From positions 1 through 64,000 of the forward strand of contig CAVSUY010000002.1 of NCBI GenBank assembly GCA_963731035.1: a DNA stretch of 64,000 bases. The letters run 5' to 3'. Both the position numbers and the translations under genes were made by a program. Below, in pieces: positions 8,373 to 16,759 of this stretch. The stretch comes from JAANXG01 sp963731035 (GTDB lineage: Bacteria > Pseudomonadota > Gammaproteobacteria > Arenicellales > JAANXG01). The stretch's first letter is position 1; the number at the start of each line of letters is the position of its first letter. The notes beneath the pieces are model-generated. The model was not told the origin of the DNA. It did no database searches and worked only from the letters and a program-made list of their open reading frames with translations.

Positions 8373-8479
8373 GAGGAGTCAGCCCGCGTCTCAATCAAGC
8401 CTGGGTCTTGTTCCTAAAGTTAGCACGCCTGCGCATTTTTGACACCTCGACCGGACAAACGAACCCGTAACGGGGGTGT

Positions 8480-8515
8480 TCGGGCACCGGGCGCGGTGCC
8501 TGTCCTCACGCGGCT
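8480..8515 (+). repeat. Degraded fragment of family B repeat
   Basis: The segment GGGCACCGGGCGCGGTGCCT followed by GTCC.CACGCGGCTAC is a diverged match to the family B core at 41118-41152 and 38615-38655. It ends where family A copy 2 begins. The whole 8373-8790 gap between the DUF2726 gene and dgcN is otherwise made of repeat elements with no coding signal. Confidence 0.5.
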
Positions 8516-8731
8516 ACGTGTACCCCGTCAAACAGTCTGTAACTTATCGGCGGCTTGCCGATCCGGGTTGAATTGTTCGATAGAGCATCGAAAGGGCGCC
8601 GCCGGGGTCTTTTTCACCAAGCGAGTATCGGGGAGCGACTGAAAAAGACCCCGGCGGCGCCCGTTTGCGGATCGGGGCCACCGTCATCCCAACCCGAAAT
8701 CATTTGCATCATTTCTGGCGGGGTACACTAG
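8516..8731 (+). repeat. Family A CTAG-bounded palindromic element, copy 2 (about 216 bp)
   Basis: It is nearly identical to copy 1: GTGTACCCCGTCAAACAGTC at the left, the perfect 22-bp inverted repeat in the middle (GGGCGCCGCCGGGGTCTTTT, loop of about 25 nt, then its complement) and GCGGGGTACACTAG at the right. The left CTAG is degraded (CTACG). The right CTAG is shared with a family B end at 8728-8757. Confidence 0.85.
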
Positions 8732-8757
8732 CAGGTTGTTTTCCAACAGCCTGTTAG
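8728..8757 (+). repeat. Minimal family B element: two terminal inverted repeats back to back
   Basis: This 30-bp unit starts CTAGCAGGTTGTT and ends AACAGCCTGTTAG, forming a hairpin with a 4-nt loop. The ends match the termini of the longer family B element at 41076-41179. It begins at the CTAG that closes family A copy 2 and lies 33 bp upstream of dgcN, so it may also shape the 5' end of that operon's transcript. Confidence 0.6.
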
Positions 8758-8790
8758 AATCGGCCCGTCAAACTCAAACCGAGTGTATGT

Positions 8791-9789
8791 ATGGCCATTG
8801 AAACCCCGTACCTGCTGTTCCTGGGCGACGCGCCCGACCAGCTTGCGGCGAAGGTTGCCGTCGGTGTAAGCCACTGGCGCCCGGAGAACTGCGTCGGTCA
8901 GTTGCGCCTGCCCGGGTGTCGGGCAGATTGTGGTCTCAAGGACATGACCATCGAGGAGGCGGTGCGCGCCGGGGCGCGGACCATGGTGGTGGGAGTGGCG
9001 AACCGGGGCGGTGTTATCTCCGAACAATGGAAGACGGTGCTGCAGGAAGCGCTCAAGGCCGGGCTTCACCTCGCGTCCGGCCTCCACAACAAGCTCGCGG
9101 ACATCCCCGAGCTGGCGGAGATGGCACGCTCCCGCAAGCTCGCTCTGCATGACGTCCGCCATCCTACGCAGTCGTTCGAGGTCGGCAACGGCAAGCCCCG
9201 TCAGGGACAGCGTCTGCTTCCGGTGGGCACGGACTGTTCTTGCGGAAAGATGTACACGGCGCTGGCCATCGAGCATGAGCTCAAGAAGCGCGACCTGTCC
9301 GCCGACTTCCGTGCCACCGGACAGACCGGCATTCTGATCGACAGCAGGGGCGTGGCGGTGGACGCCGTGATATCCGATTTTCTTTCCGGCGCCGTGGAAT
9401 GGCTCGCCCCGGAGAACACCCCCGACCATTGGGATGTCATCGAAGGACAGGGATCCCTGTTTCACCCGTCCTTCGCCGGGGTCTCCACGGGGCTGCTGCA
9501 CGGCGCCCAGCCCGACTACCTGGTGCTGTGCCATGAGCCGACGCGCACCCACATGCGCGGCCTGCCGCACTATCCCATCCCCGACATCGGAGTATGCATG
9601 GAACAGAATCTGCAGGTCGCGCGGCTCACCAACGCGAAAGTCCGCTACGCCGGGATGGCGATCAACACGGCCGCCCTGTCTGACGACCAGGCCCGGGACT
9701 ACCTAAGCAAGCTGGAAGACACCTACCAGCTTCCCGCCGTCGATCCCTTTCGCACGGGAGTGGTGCCGCTGGTGGACGCCATATTGTGA
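8791..9789 (+). CDS. dgcN: DUF1611 family D-glutamate N-acetyltransferase, DgcN-like
   Basis: This 332-residue protein fits the DUF1611 family: an N-terminal domain (YLLFLGDAPDQLAAKVA, CRLPGCRADCGL-like region) and a C-terminal P-loop-like domain with GTDCSCGKMYTALAIEHEL near residues 149-167 and GQGSLFHPSFAGVSTGLLHG. Members next to an enolase-superfamily DgcA have been described as acting with it to convert D-Glu to N-acetyl-D-Glu. Here it overlaps dgcA by 4 bp (GTGA) and a D-amino-acid transaminase gene follows, which supports this role. Function is inferred from family and context. Confidence 0.85.
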   Translation: MAIETPYLLFLGDAPDQLAAKVAVGVSHWRPENCVGQLRLPGCRADCGLKDMTIEEAVRAGARTMVVGVANRGGVISEQWKTVLQEALKAGLHLASGLHNKLADIPELAEMARSRKLALHDVRHPTQSFEVGNGKPRQGQRLLPVGTDCSCGKMYTALAIEHELKKRDLSADFRATGQTGILIDSRGVAVDAVISDFLSGAVEWLAPENTPDHWDVIEGQGSLFHPSFAGVSTGLLHGAQPDYLVLCHEPTRTHMRGLPHYPIPDIGVCMEQNLQVARLTNAKVRYAGMAINTAALSDDQARDYLSKLEDTYQLPAVDPFRTGVVPLVDAIL

Positions 9790-10766
9790 CGGAACTCTCC
9801 GTGAGCCACGAATCATGGACGATTCGAGGCACCTTCCGGATCTCCCGGGGCACTAAGACCTCGGCGGAAGTGGTGGTGGTGAAGCTGCAGCGGCACGGGG
9901 CCGTCGGACGCGGCGAGTGCGTGCCGTATGGCCGCTACGGTGAATCTATCGACAGCGTCATGGCACAAATCGACTCGCTGCGCACCGACCTCCACAACGA
10001 CATGGACCGTGATGCTTTGCAGGGCGCCTTGCCGGCAGGTGCCGCACGGAACGCGGTGGACTGTGCGCTGTGGGACCTGGAGGCGAAATCAACGGATTCG
10101 CCGGTGTTCGAGCTTGCCGGTATCCCGGCGCCCCAACCGGTCACCACCGCGTTTACCCTGTCGGTCGACACCGCCCAGCGCATGCGCGAAACCGCGCATG
10201 CGCATCGGAACGCGCCCTTACTGAAGCTCAAGCTCGCCGGTGACGGCGACATGGAGCGCGTCCAGGCAGTCAGGGAAGGCGCTCCAAAGGCAAGGATCGT
10301 GGTGGACGCCAACGAGGGGTGGAGCATAGAGCAGTATGTCTCCTATACTCCGTGGCTGCGCAGCCTCGGTGTCGAGATGGTGGAACAGCCCTTTCCCGCG
10401 AACCAGGATGAGGTGCTCGAGGATCTGGAAAGGCCGGTAGCCGTGTGCGCCGACGAGTCCTGTCACGACCGGGATTCTCTGCCGGCATTGATGGGCCGCT
10501 ACGACATGGTCAACATCAAGCTGGACAAGACCGGCGGCTTGACCGAAGCCCTGGCGCTGAAGCGCGAGGCGGCCGGACAGGGCTTCGAGATCATGGTGGG
10601 CTGCATGCTCGCCACGTCGCTGGCAATGGCACCGGCGCTGTATCTCTGTGACGGCGCGGCCATCGTGGACCTGGACGGGCCCTTGTTGCTGGAGCAGGAC
10701 CGGCCCGGAGGGCTGCACATCAAGAACACAACCATTTACCCGCCCCAAGCCGAGCTGTGGGGCTGA
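9786..10766 (+). CDS. dgcA: N-acetyl-D-glutamate racemase DgcA / dipeptide epimerase (enolase superfamily)
   Basis: This 326-residue enolase-superfamily enzyme has the acid/base lysine in LLKLKLAGD, metal ligands in VVDANEGWS, EQPFPANQ and CADESCHD, and the second catalytic lysine in NIKLDKTGG. That is the muconate-lactonizing / dipeptide-epimerase layout. With DgcN it is expected to racemise N-acetyl-D-Glu. The start is GTG at 9786, overlapping the dgcN stop by 4 bp, so translation is coupled. An L-Ala-D/L-Glu epimerase is the main alternative. Confidence 0.86.
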   Translation: MTELSVSHESWTIRGTFRISRGTKTSAEVVVVKLQRHGAVGRGECVPYGRYGESIDSVMAQIDSLRTDLHNDMDRDALQGALPAGAARNAVDCALWDLEAKSTDSPVFELAGIPAPQPVTTAFTLSVDTAQRMRETAHAHRNAPLLKLKLAGDGDMERVQAVREGAPKARIVVDANEGWSIEQYVSYTPWLRSLGVEMVEQPFPANQDEVLEDLERPVAVCADESCHDRDSLPALMGRYDMVNIKLDKTGGLTEALALKREAAGQGFEIMVGCMLATSLAMAPALYLCDGAAIVDLDGPLLLEQDRPGGLHIKNTTIYPPQAELWG

Positions 10767-10782
10767 CCGGGGAGCCCCAGCC

Positions 10783-11631
10783 ATGAGTCGCACCGTCTAC
10801 GTCAACGGAGAATACCTGCCCGAAGACCAGGGCAAGGTGTCCATATTCGATCGCGGGTTCCTGTTCGCCGACGGCGTCTACGAGGTCTCGGCGGTCCTTC
10901 GGGGGCGGCTGGTAGACAACGGCGCCCACCTGACACGGCTGCACCGTTCCCTGGGCGAGCTGAACATTCCGCAGCCCGTGAGCGACGAGGACATCATCGC
11001 CGCCCAGCGGCAGCTGGTAGAACTCAATGGGCTCGATGAAGGCCTCGTGTACCTCCAGATTACCCGCGGCCCCGCCGACCGGGATTTCGCGTTCCCCGCC
11101 AAACCGACGCCGACGCTGGTCATGTTCACCCAGAAACACACCCTGATCGAGTCACCGCTGGGAAAGCGGGGCATCAAGGTCAAGACGGTGGAGGACTTGC
11201 GCTGGAAGCGCCGGGACATCAAAACGGTGGGCCTGCTTCCGGCTTCCATGGCCAAGCAGGCCGCCCTGGATGCCGGAGCGGACGACGCCTGGATGGTGGA
11301 AGACGGCTACGTCACGGAGGGCACTTCCAACAACGCATTCATCGTGACCCGCGACGGCGTGCTCAGAACCCGGCAGCTCAGCAACCTGATTCTGCACGGC
11401 ATCACGCGCGCCGCAATCCTGCGCTTGGCTGGGGAAGAAGACCTCTCGGTGGAGGAGGGGCTGTTCACACCCGAAGAAGCCTACCAGGCGGCGGAGGCGT
11501 TCATCACCAGCGCCACCGCGTTCGCCCTCCCGGTGGTCAACATCGACGGCCGAGACATCGGCGACGGCAGGCCGGGACCCGTGGTTCAACGCCTCCGCCA
11601 GCACTACATCGACGCGGCACTGGCTGACTAG
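10783..11631 (+). CDS. dat: D-amino-acid transaminase (class IV aminotransferase)
   Basis: This 282-residue fold-type IV PLP enzyme begins MSRTVYVNGEYLPEDQGKVS and has FDRGFLFADGVYE, the PLP-lysine region SMAKQAALDAGADDA and the cofactor-binding VTEGTSNNAF. D-amino-acid transaminases interconvert D-Ala and D-Glu. It follows dgcA by 16 bp, so the operon handles D-amino acids, probably from cell-wall turnover. The family also contains PabC; as pabC is broken at 2822, some ADC-lyase activity here is conceivable but unproven. Confidence 0.9.
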   Translation: MSRTVYVNGEYLPEDQGKVSIFDRGFLFADGVYEVSAVLRGRLVDNGAHLTRLHRSLGELNIPQPVSDEDIIAAQRQLVELNGLDEGLVYLQITRGPADRDFAFPAKPTPTLVMFTQKHTLIESPLGKRGIKVKTVEDLRWKRRDIKTVGLLPASMAKQAALDAGADDAWMVEDGYVTEGTSNNAFIVTRDGVLRTRQLSNLILHGITRAAILRLAGEEDLSVEEGLFTPEEAYQAAEAFITSATAFALPVVNIDGRDIGDGRPGPVVQRLRQHYIDAALAD

Positions 11632-11746
11632 GACCCTGCGTGCCTCGATGTCAGAACGAGCAGGAGATTCAGGCATCGCGAATGATGTTGTTGCACGGCC
11701 TGAAAGCGTTACGTCATGAGGCGTCCCGGGTGCACATCCGGCCGGA

Positions 11747-11796
11747 GGTCGGGGTTCAGCCCGACAACGATCGTGAAGTCGGGCTGAACCCCGACC
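11747..11796 (+). terminator. Long perfect inverted repeat after dat
   Basis: A 19-bp perfect stem GGTCGGGGTTCAGCCCGAC (11747-11765) pairs with 11778-11796 around a 12-nt loop. It lies between the convergent dat gene and the Tat-exported protein gene. There is no U-run, so it may be a REP-type element or transcript-stabilising hairpin rather than a classic terminator. The rest of 11632-11848 holds nothing recognisable. Confidence 0.5.
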
Positions 11797-11848
11797 TACA
11801 CGCCCACTGCATCATGCGACGTGGCCGGGCCGGCTTCGCCCGCACCGC

Positions 11849-12220
11849 TCAGTGCTCGATATAGAAGGAGCAGCCGCCCTCAGGCTGCGGAACCGTCTCC
11901 TCCAGCTCCGGGTCGGGGATTCCAAGCAGGGCCTTCGCCTCGGCATTGCTGGCCGCCAGTGCGACCCTCAGGGGTGCAACTGCTGAGCCGACAAAACAGT
12001 CGGCATCGGCGAAGAGAGTAAGCAACCTGTAGCCGGTGCCCCCCGGCCAGTGGAAGCTCTCATTCTGGTTCAGGAACTGATAGCAGCCCTCCGGTGCGTA
12101 GCAACCGCTGGTCTGGGCGTGCGCGGGCAACAGCACCGATTTGACCAGCGGCGCGGACCAGGTGGCGGGAAGGCTGATCGCGAGCCCCTTGAGCACCCTG
12201 CGGCGTGAATTCTGCGTCAT
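11849..12220 (-). CDS. Small Tat-exported protein with an LPAHAQTS cleavage-region motif
   Basis: This 123-residue protein has a twin-arginine-like leader: SRRRVLKGLAISLPATW, then PLVKSVLLPAHAQTS near residues 24-38, where signal peptidase would cut after AHA. The mature part is short, with several Cys and acidic stretches (GCYAPEGCYQF, PQPEGGCSFYIEH). I recognise no catalytic domain. The ATG at 12220 has an AAGGAGT Shine-Dalgarno; upstream in-frame ATGs have none. A second protein at 55308 shares the leader and the LP.HAQTS motif. Confidence 0.7.
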   Translation of the reverse strand: MTQNSRRRVLKGLAISLPATWSAPLVKSVLLPAHAQTSGCYAPEGCYQFLNQNESFHWPGGTGYRLLTLFADADCFVGSAVAPLRVALAASNAEAKALLGIPDPELEETVPQPEGGCSFYIEH

Positions 12221-12476
12221 CGTTGGACTCCTTTTAATCACTTGTTGTGGTGGTTCTTTGAGACAACGACTTGCTACGAAAGCACAGCTTACCAGCTGGT
12301 GGCGGCTCCGGGCATGGTTTCGCAGTTGCGGGCGGCAAGGGCTGCAGTTGAACCCCGGCTCCCGACTGGTGGTCCAATATTTTGTCTTGATACGGCGCCC
12401 TACTGTATGCTGAATGCCGGCGTCCCGGCGGGCGTTGCCGGGACCCCGGTCCAACGACTCCAAGAGGAGGCAACCA

Positions 12477-13154
12477 ATGGACGACCATTACTCACCTCTG
12501 TGGCGGTCTCCAATCACGGAACCAATCAGTTTTCTCAGGCCACCTGCAGCCCCTGAACGGGTTCATCTGAGCAATCCCGCGGCCGACGTGATGACCGATT
12601 TTACCTACGTCCAGCCCAGGACTACGGGGCTCGATACGCCGATAGACATCGCCCTGGAGTATATGAAGACTTCCGGCGTCCGGTCGCTGCTGGTGATCGA
12701 CGACAGGGACGACGTAATCGGCCTGGTGTCCTCTTACGACATCCAGGGCGAAAAGCCGATCAAGCTCATCGAGCAGCTCAGGCTGCCGCGCAGCGGCATT
12801 ACCATAGGGCAGGTGATGACTCCCAAACCCGAGCTGAAGCTCGTGGATATGCTGAGCGTGCGCAGCGCCCGGGTCGGGCATGTTGTGGCGACTCTGCGCG
12901 ACCTGGAGCTGCGCTACCTGCTGGTATCGCAGGTCGGTGAGCAGGAAGAGGCGCCGATGGAGGGATTGCCCGATACGTATATGCGCGGCACCGAATGGGA
13001 GCCGGTCAAGATACCGTCCCGGGCATCCGGAAGGCGTTGGATCCGGGGACTGTTCTCGGCGGCACAGGTCAGCCGGCAGCTCGGGGTCGATCTCATGACG
13101 GTCATCACGCGGGCACACTCCCTGTCGGAGCTGGAGTTTCGGGGCGCCACGTGA
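12477..13154 (+). CDS. CBS-domain pair protein
   Basis: This 225-residue cytosolic protein has two CBS motifs: VMTDFTYVQPRT...GVRSLLVIDDRDDVIGLVSS (about residues 37-85) and IGQVMTPKPELKLVDM followed by ELRYLLVSQVG. A C-terminal SAAQVSRQLGVDL segment resembles CBS-linked tails. Such pairs bind adenosyl ligands and regulate partners; no partner is evident. The ATG at 12477 is preceded by AAGAGGAGG. It stands alone, divergent from the upstream Tat-exported gene. Confidence 0.78.
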   Translation: MDDHYSPLWRSPITEPISFLRPPAAPERVHLSNPAADVMTDFTYVQPRTTGLDTPIDIALEYMKTSGVRSLLVIDDRDDVIGLVSSYDIQGEKPIKLIEQLRLPRSGITIGQVMTPKPELKLVDMLSVRSARVGHVVATLRDLELRYLLVSQVGEQEEAPMEGLPDTYMRGTEWEPVKIPSRASGRRWIRGLFSAAQVSRQLGVDLMTVITRAHSLSELEFRGAT

Positions 13155-13253
13155 CCGGGCTGCCGGCCTTCGTGGCCGGAGCTAACATACGATCTTCTTG
13201 AACTTCGCGCTTTCCAGCGCGAGGTTGTACATCAACACGCCTACGCCCAGCCG

Positions 13254-13997
13254 CTATGGCCGCGACCACGCCTCGCTGTGCAAGCCCAGGTCGCAGGGTT
13301 CACATCGGATCCTGAGTCCCGGCTTGCCCCACACGTTGCAGCCGCAGCCGGGGCAGGTGTACTTCAGCTTGTTACGGTCGACGGACGGCCTCGGCGCCTC
13401 GAAATCCTCGCCTTGCACATCGTCGAACAGGGAAGCGACGGGCGTCAGAAGTACCTCCCCGGCCTCCTCGCCGAGCGGGAGCAGGGGACTGTCCGGACGC
13501 GGCCTGTCCGGCACGCGGAAGCGATCCAGCCACTTGAGCCGGCCGCCGCCTTCGATGAATTTTCGCGCCGCCGCCAGAAAGAGTCCGTCCGGCAGGGCAT
13601 AGTCACTCATGCATTGACCCGTCCGGCGGCCGCCGGGTTCACCGGTGCTGCTCGGCATCAAGCCGATGGATTCCATCCTCTGTGCCCATTCACGATTGTG
13701 ATAGCCGGACCTGGAGGGGCGGCCGTATTCCTGCTGCCACATGTGGCACTGCTCGTGCACCAGGGTCTGGAATACCTCGACCAGGCGCGAGGTGCCGAAG
13801 TAGGTGGGATTGAGGGCCAGCTCGTGGCACCGCGCGCCGCCGTCCGTTACCCAGCGTTCGGGGTAGAACAGGCCCATGCAGCCCTTCTGGCGCTGAATCG
13901 TCAGCATGCAGGGCGCCAAGGCGCTGTCGAAAAGATGCCTGTTGAAGTGCTGGTAGGCGCGGGTGAAGAAATCGTAGAGCTCGCTGGTGGGCTGCAT
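13254..13997 (-). CDS. SprT-like zinc metalloprotease-domain protein
   Basis: This 247-residue protein starts PTSELYDFFTRAYQHFNRHL, has the zinc-protease helix HEQCHMWQQEYG (HExxH) and ends with a zinc-ribbon CPGCGCNVWGKPGLRIRCEP. This combination matches SprT-like proteins often found on plasmids and integrative elements; DNA-protein crosslink proteolysis is the known SprT role. The ATG at 13997 was chosen over 14075 because it matches the family start and the upstream part overlaps a 20-bp palindrome. Genomic neighbours give no operon. Confidence 0.82.
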   Translation of the reverse strand: MQPTSELYDFFTRAYQHFNRHLFDSALAPCMLTIQRQKGCMGLFYPERWVTDGGARCHELALNPTYFGTSRLVEVFQTLVHEQCHMWQQEYGRPSRSGYHNREWAQRMESIGLMPSSTGEPGGRRTGQCMSDYALPDGLFLAAARKFIEGGGRLKWLDRFRVPDRPRPDSPLLPLGEEAGEVLLTPVASLFDDVQGEDFEAPRPSVDRNKLKYTCPGCGCNVWGKPGLRIRCEPCDLGLHSEAWSRP

Positions 13998-14004
13998 TTT
14001 ATGG

Positions 14005-14024
14005 ATTGTATCGTACGATACAAT
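14005..14024 (-). promoter_or_regulatory. Perfect 20-bp palindrome upstream of the SprT-like gene (operator candidate)
   Basis: ATTGTATCGTACGATACAAT is its own reverse complement and lies 8 bp upstream of the SprT-like start codon. The size and symmetry fit a dimeric repressor operator (TetR or MarR-like). No regulator gene is adjacent. Confidence 0.5.
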
Positions 14025-14295
14025 ATCTTTTAGGTATGCGTTGGATTCATACCGGGCCCTTCCGGCTCGAAACACGTATTCCTATACTTGATCATAAAAT
14101 CAATGCAACATATTGATAGCACGAAAGTAATCCGTTTTTCTTCATAAATTACATTAGGTTGCAATCGCCATTCGCGGCGGCTGAGGACGAAACCCGTCCA
14201 CCGCGCGAAGTCCGGGGCAGGGGGCGACGGTTCTCCCAGGCAGTTCCCGCGAAAACGATACAATCCGGGGAAATCCACCCAGACGGAGGGTTACC

Positions 14296-14436
14296 ATGAG
14301 CACCGTTCAGGCGAACGCCAGCAATGAGTTCGTCGATTTCTGGAACGAAGTCCTCATGCCAAAATTCATTCGCTACCGGCACGTGCTGGTAGACGGCCTG
14401 ACCCACCACAGCGACAGGATCTTTCCGGGGCCGTGA
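14296..14436 (+). pseudogene. N-terminal remnant of a SAM-dependent methyltransferase
   Basis: A 46-codon frame with a good SD (GACGGAGG) reads NEFVDFWNEVLMPKF, then YRHVLVDGLTHHS and a stop. This resembles the start of a class of methyltransferases, but the SAM-binding domain is missing and the proline-racemase gene begins 38 bp later. I interpret it as a truncated gene. An intact 46-residue peptide is possible but less likely. The 13998-14295 gap before it holds only the palindrome and AT-rich sequence. Confidence 0.55.
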
Positions 14437-14474
14437 AGGTCAGCGCACGAAACCTCGGATAGGCTGACGCGTCG

Positions 14475-15515
14475 TTGCGCACCGGCAGGCTCATTCATGT
14501 CATCAGCGCCCACGCGGAGGGCGAGGTCGGGGACGTCGTCGTCGGCGGGGTAGCCCCACCGCCGGGCGAGACCCTCTGGGACCAGTCCCGCTTCATCGCA
14601 TCCGACCGCTGGCTTCGCGATTTCCTGCTTAACGAGCCACGGGGCGGCGTGTTCCGGCATGTCAACCTGCTGGTGCCGCCCACGGATCCGCGCGCCGATG
14701 CCGCGTTTATCATCATGGAGCCCGAGGACACGCCGCCGATGTCGGGCTCGAACACCATGTGCGTGGCCACGGTATTGCTCGAGACCGGCATGATCACGAT
14801 GCACGAGCCGGAAACGCGCCTGATCCTGCAGGTCCCCGGGGGACTGGTCGAAGCCAACGTCGCCTGCGCTGCGGGGAGGACCCGCGCGGTGACCATCCGC
14901 AACGTACCGTCCTATGCGGACAAGCTCGCCGTCCCGCTGGAGGTTGAGGGGATTGGGACCCTGACGGTGGACACGGCCTACGGCGGAGACAGTTTCGTCA
15001 TCGTCGACTCGAGGGACCTCGGATTCGAGCTGCGGGAGGACGAGGCCGCCGACATTGCCCGCACCGGCGTGCGTATCACCCACGCCGCCAACGAGCAGAT
15101 CGGCTTCGAGCACCCGGAAAATCCCGGCTGGGCGCACATTTCCTTTTGCCAGGTCGCCGCGCCCGTGGTCGAGCAGGACGGGGTCAAGGTCGGCCGGAAT
15201 ACCGTCGTCGTACGTCCGGGCAAGCTCGACCGCTCTCCCACCGGCACGGGATGTTCGGCCCGCCTCGCCGTGCTGCATGCCCGCAAACAGATCAAGGTGG
15301 GGGAGCCTTTTATCGCCAGGTCCATTATCGACTCCCGGTTCGACTGCCGCGTGCTGCGCGAGACCACGCTGAGCGGCAGGCCGGCTATTGTGCCTTCCAT
15401 CAGCGGGCGGGCCTGGGTCACCGGTAGCCACCAGCACATGTTGGACCCCGACGATCCATGGCCGCGAGGTTACCGGATCGGTGATACCTGGCCGGACCTT
15501 GGCGCGGACTCGTGA
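14475..15515 (+). CDS. Proline racemase / hydroxyproline dehydratase family protein
   Basis: This 346-residue protein follows the proline-racemase fold: GRLIHVISAHAEGEVGDVVV, MSGSNTMCVATVLLETG (about residues 94-110), NVPSYADKL, TAYGGDSFV and DRSPTGTGCSARLAVLHAR. Active racemases have Cys at the two positions after 'M' and in 'DRSPC'; here they are Ser and Thr. Cys/Thr versions are known dehydratases of trans-3-hydroxyproline; the Ser/Thr pair is unusual, so activity is uncertain. The start is TTG at 14475. Confidence 0.82.
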   Translation: MRTGRLIHVISAHAEGEVGDVVVGGVAPPPGETLWDQSRFIASDRWLRDFLLNEPRGGVFRHVNLLVPPTDPRADAAFIIMEPEDTPPMSGSNTMCVATVLLETGMITMHEPETRLILQVPGGLVEANVACAAGRTRAVTIRNVPSYADKLAVPLEVEGIGTLTVDTAYGGDSFVIVDSRDLGFELREDEAADIARTGVRITHAANEQIGFEHPENPGWAHISFCQVAAPVVEQDGVKVGRNTVVVRPGKLDRSPTGTGCSARLAVLHARKQIKVGEPFIARSIIDSRFDCRVLRETTLSGRPAIVPSISGRAWVTGSHQHMLDPDDPWPRGYRIGDTWPDLGADS

Positions 15516-15535
15516 TGGGTCGCGGGCGGGCGGGA

Positions 15536-16759
15536 CTAACGTCCGAGGGAGACATCACCAGGAGTGCCTTCCACTGGACTTTCCTCCGTCACTTCGATCC
15601 CGGGCCGGCTCTTGTAGGTCGTCGTAATCCGGGTCACCTCACGTACCATGTCCTGGCTCACCAGGATCACGCTGACGTCCGTGGCCGCCTTCACGGTGTA
15701 GGCGTGCGGGCTCAGCTGGGAGATCGGAATCCGGGCGCGGCGGGTGCCGCCCACCACGCTGATCTTCCTGCCATCGAAGGCTTCCAGCTCCAGCGTCCCT
15801 TCAATCAGGTAGATGGTGACATCTTCCCGCGAGCTGCGCTCGATCAGCGTGCTGCCGGCCGGCTTCTTGGTTACCACGTGTCCGCGGGCAAGGAACTGCC
15901 GCTGGAGATCGTTCAATTCGTTGAACGGGGCAAACGAAGCGAGCAGCCAATAGGTCACGGGATCCCCGTCGTTGAAGTAGATACTGCGGTCCTCGGGCAG
16001 GCCTTCCCACGGCGCGATGCCGGCGGTGTCCGCCGTCAATGACCAAGTCTCGCACCCGGTACCGGAGGCAGTCGCGTTCTCCACCAGCGTCAACTCCGGA
16101 GCGTGGCGTACCTCGGGGGCGATCTTGGCCTTGGACATCTCGATAGCCATCTCGGTTAATGCGGGGTCCTGCTGCTCTTTCGGCGAAATGGGAGCCATCA
16201 TGTCCAGCACCTCGAGGGCCCTGCGCGTGTCCAGGGCGCCGGTGTTATAGCGCCGGCGCAGCGTCTCGTCGTTCACCTCGGGAACGAACAGCACCGGGCA
16301 ATAGCGCGGCAACTGAGGTTGCGACGCCTTCTTGGTGTCGAGCACCAGCTCCATGCCCTGGTACACGCTCTTCACCTTGTTGCGTTTCTGGAACGACGTG
16401 AGTGGCGTTTCGCCCTCGTCGCGGGTCCTGAACACCTCCCGCACCGCGGCATCGCCGAACACCAGGGTGGAACTCTGCCACGGTTGGTCGGGCGTGTTAG
16501 GGGTGATCAGAGCCAGGGCAAGGTCGTTCACCGCTCCGGAACGATACTGTCGCAGTACACGGGCTATCTTGTCCGCCAGGCGTCCACTCAGCGCAGGTTC
16601 CTCGCGAAAGATTCCGTCGGTCTGGTATCGGCCCAGCTTGCCGGTGGCCGTCAACAGGTAGAGACCCTCGGTACCCGGCAGCGAGTCCGGCAGCGGGCGG
16701 TTGCGCGGTGTGAACGGGTCGACCTTGGAATCGTGTTCTTCGAGGGCTGCGTTGTTCAT
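15536..16759 (-). CDS. Protein with C-terminal cyclic-nucleotide-binding-like domain
   Basis: This 407-residue protein has an uncharacterised N-terminal two thirds (TEGLYLLTATGKLGRYQTDG, RYCPVLFVPEVNDETLRRRY) and a C-terminal cNMP/cupin-like beta-roll with LNDLQRQFLARGHVVTKKPA, GSTLIERSS and YLIEGTLELE (about residues 275-370). There is no HTH, so it is not a Crp-type activator. The ATG at 16759 has GGAG six bases upstream; ATGs further upstream lack an SD. It is convergent with the proline-racemase homologue. Confidence 0.65.
   Translation of the reverse strand: MNNAALEEHDSKVDPFTPRNRPLPDSLPGTEGLYLLTATGKLGRYQTDGIFREEPALSGRLADKIARVLRQYRSGAVNDLALALITPNTPDQPWQSSTLVFGDAAVREVFRTRDEGETPLTSFQKRNKVKSVYQGMELVLDTKKASQPQLPRYCPVLFVPEVNDETLRRRYNTGALDTRRALEVLDMMAPISPKEQQDPALTEMAIEMSKAKIAPEVRHAPELTLVENATASGTGCETWSLTADTAGIAPWEGLPEDRSIYFNDGDPVTYWLLASFAPFNELNDLQRQFLARGHVVTKKPAGSTLIERSSREDVTIYLIEGTLELEAFDGRKISVVGGTRRARIPISQLSPHAYTVKAATDVSVILVSQDMVREVTRITTTYKSRPGIEVTEESPVEGTPGDVSLGR

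Noticed and set aside
7513..8731. CRISPR array or tandem repeat from the two close family A copies
   Set aside because: The copies are about 1 kb apart, over 200 bp each, and also occur elsewhere in both orientations. They are not short direct repeats with uniform spacers.
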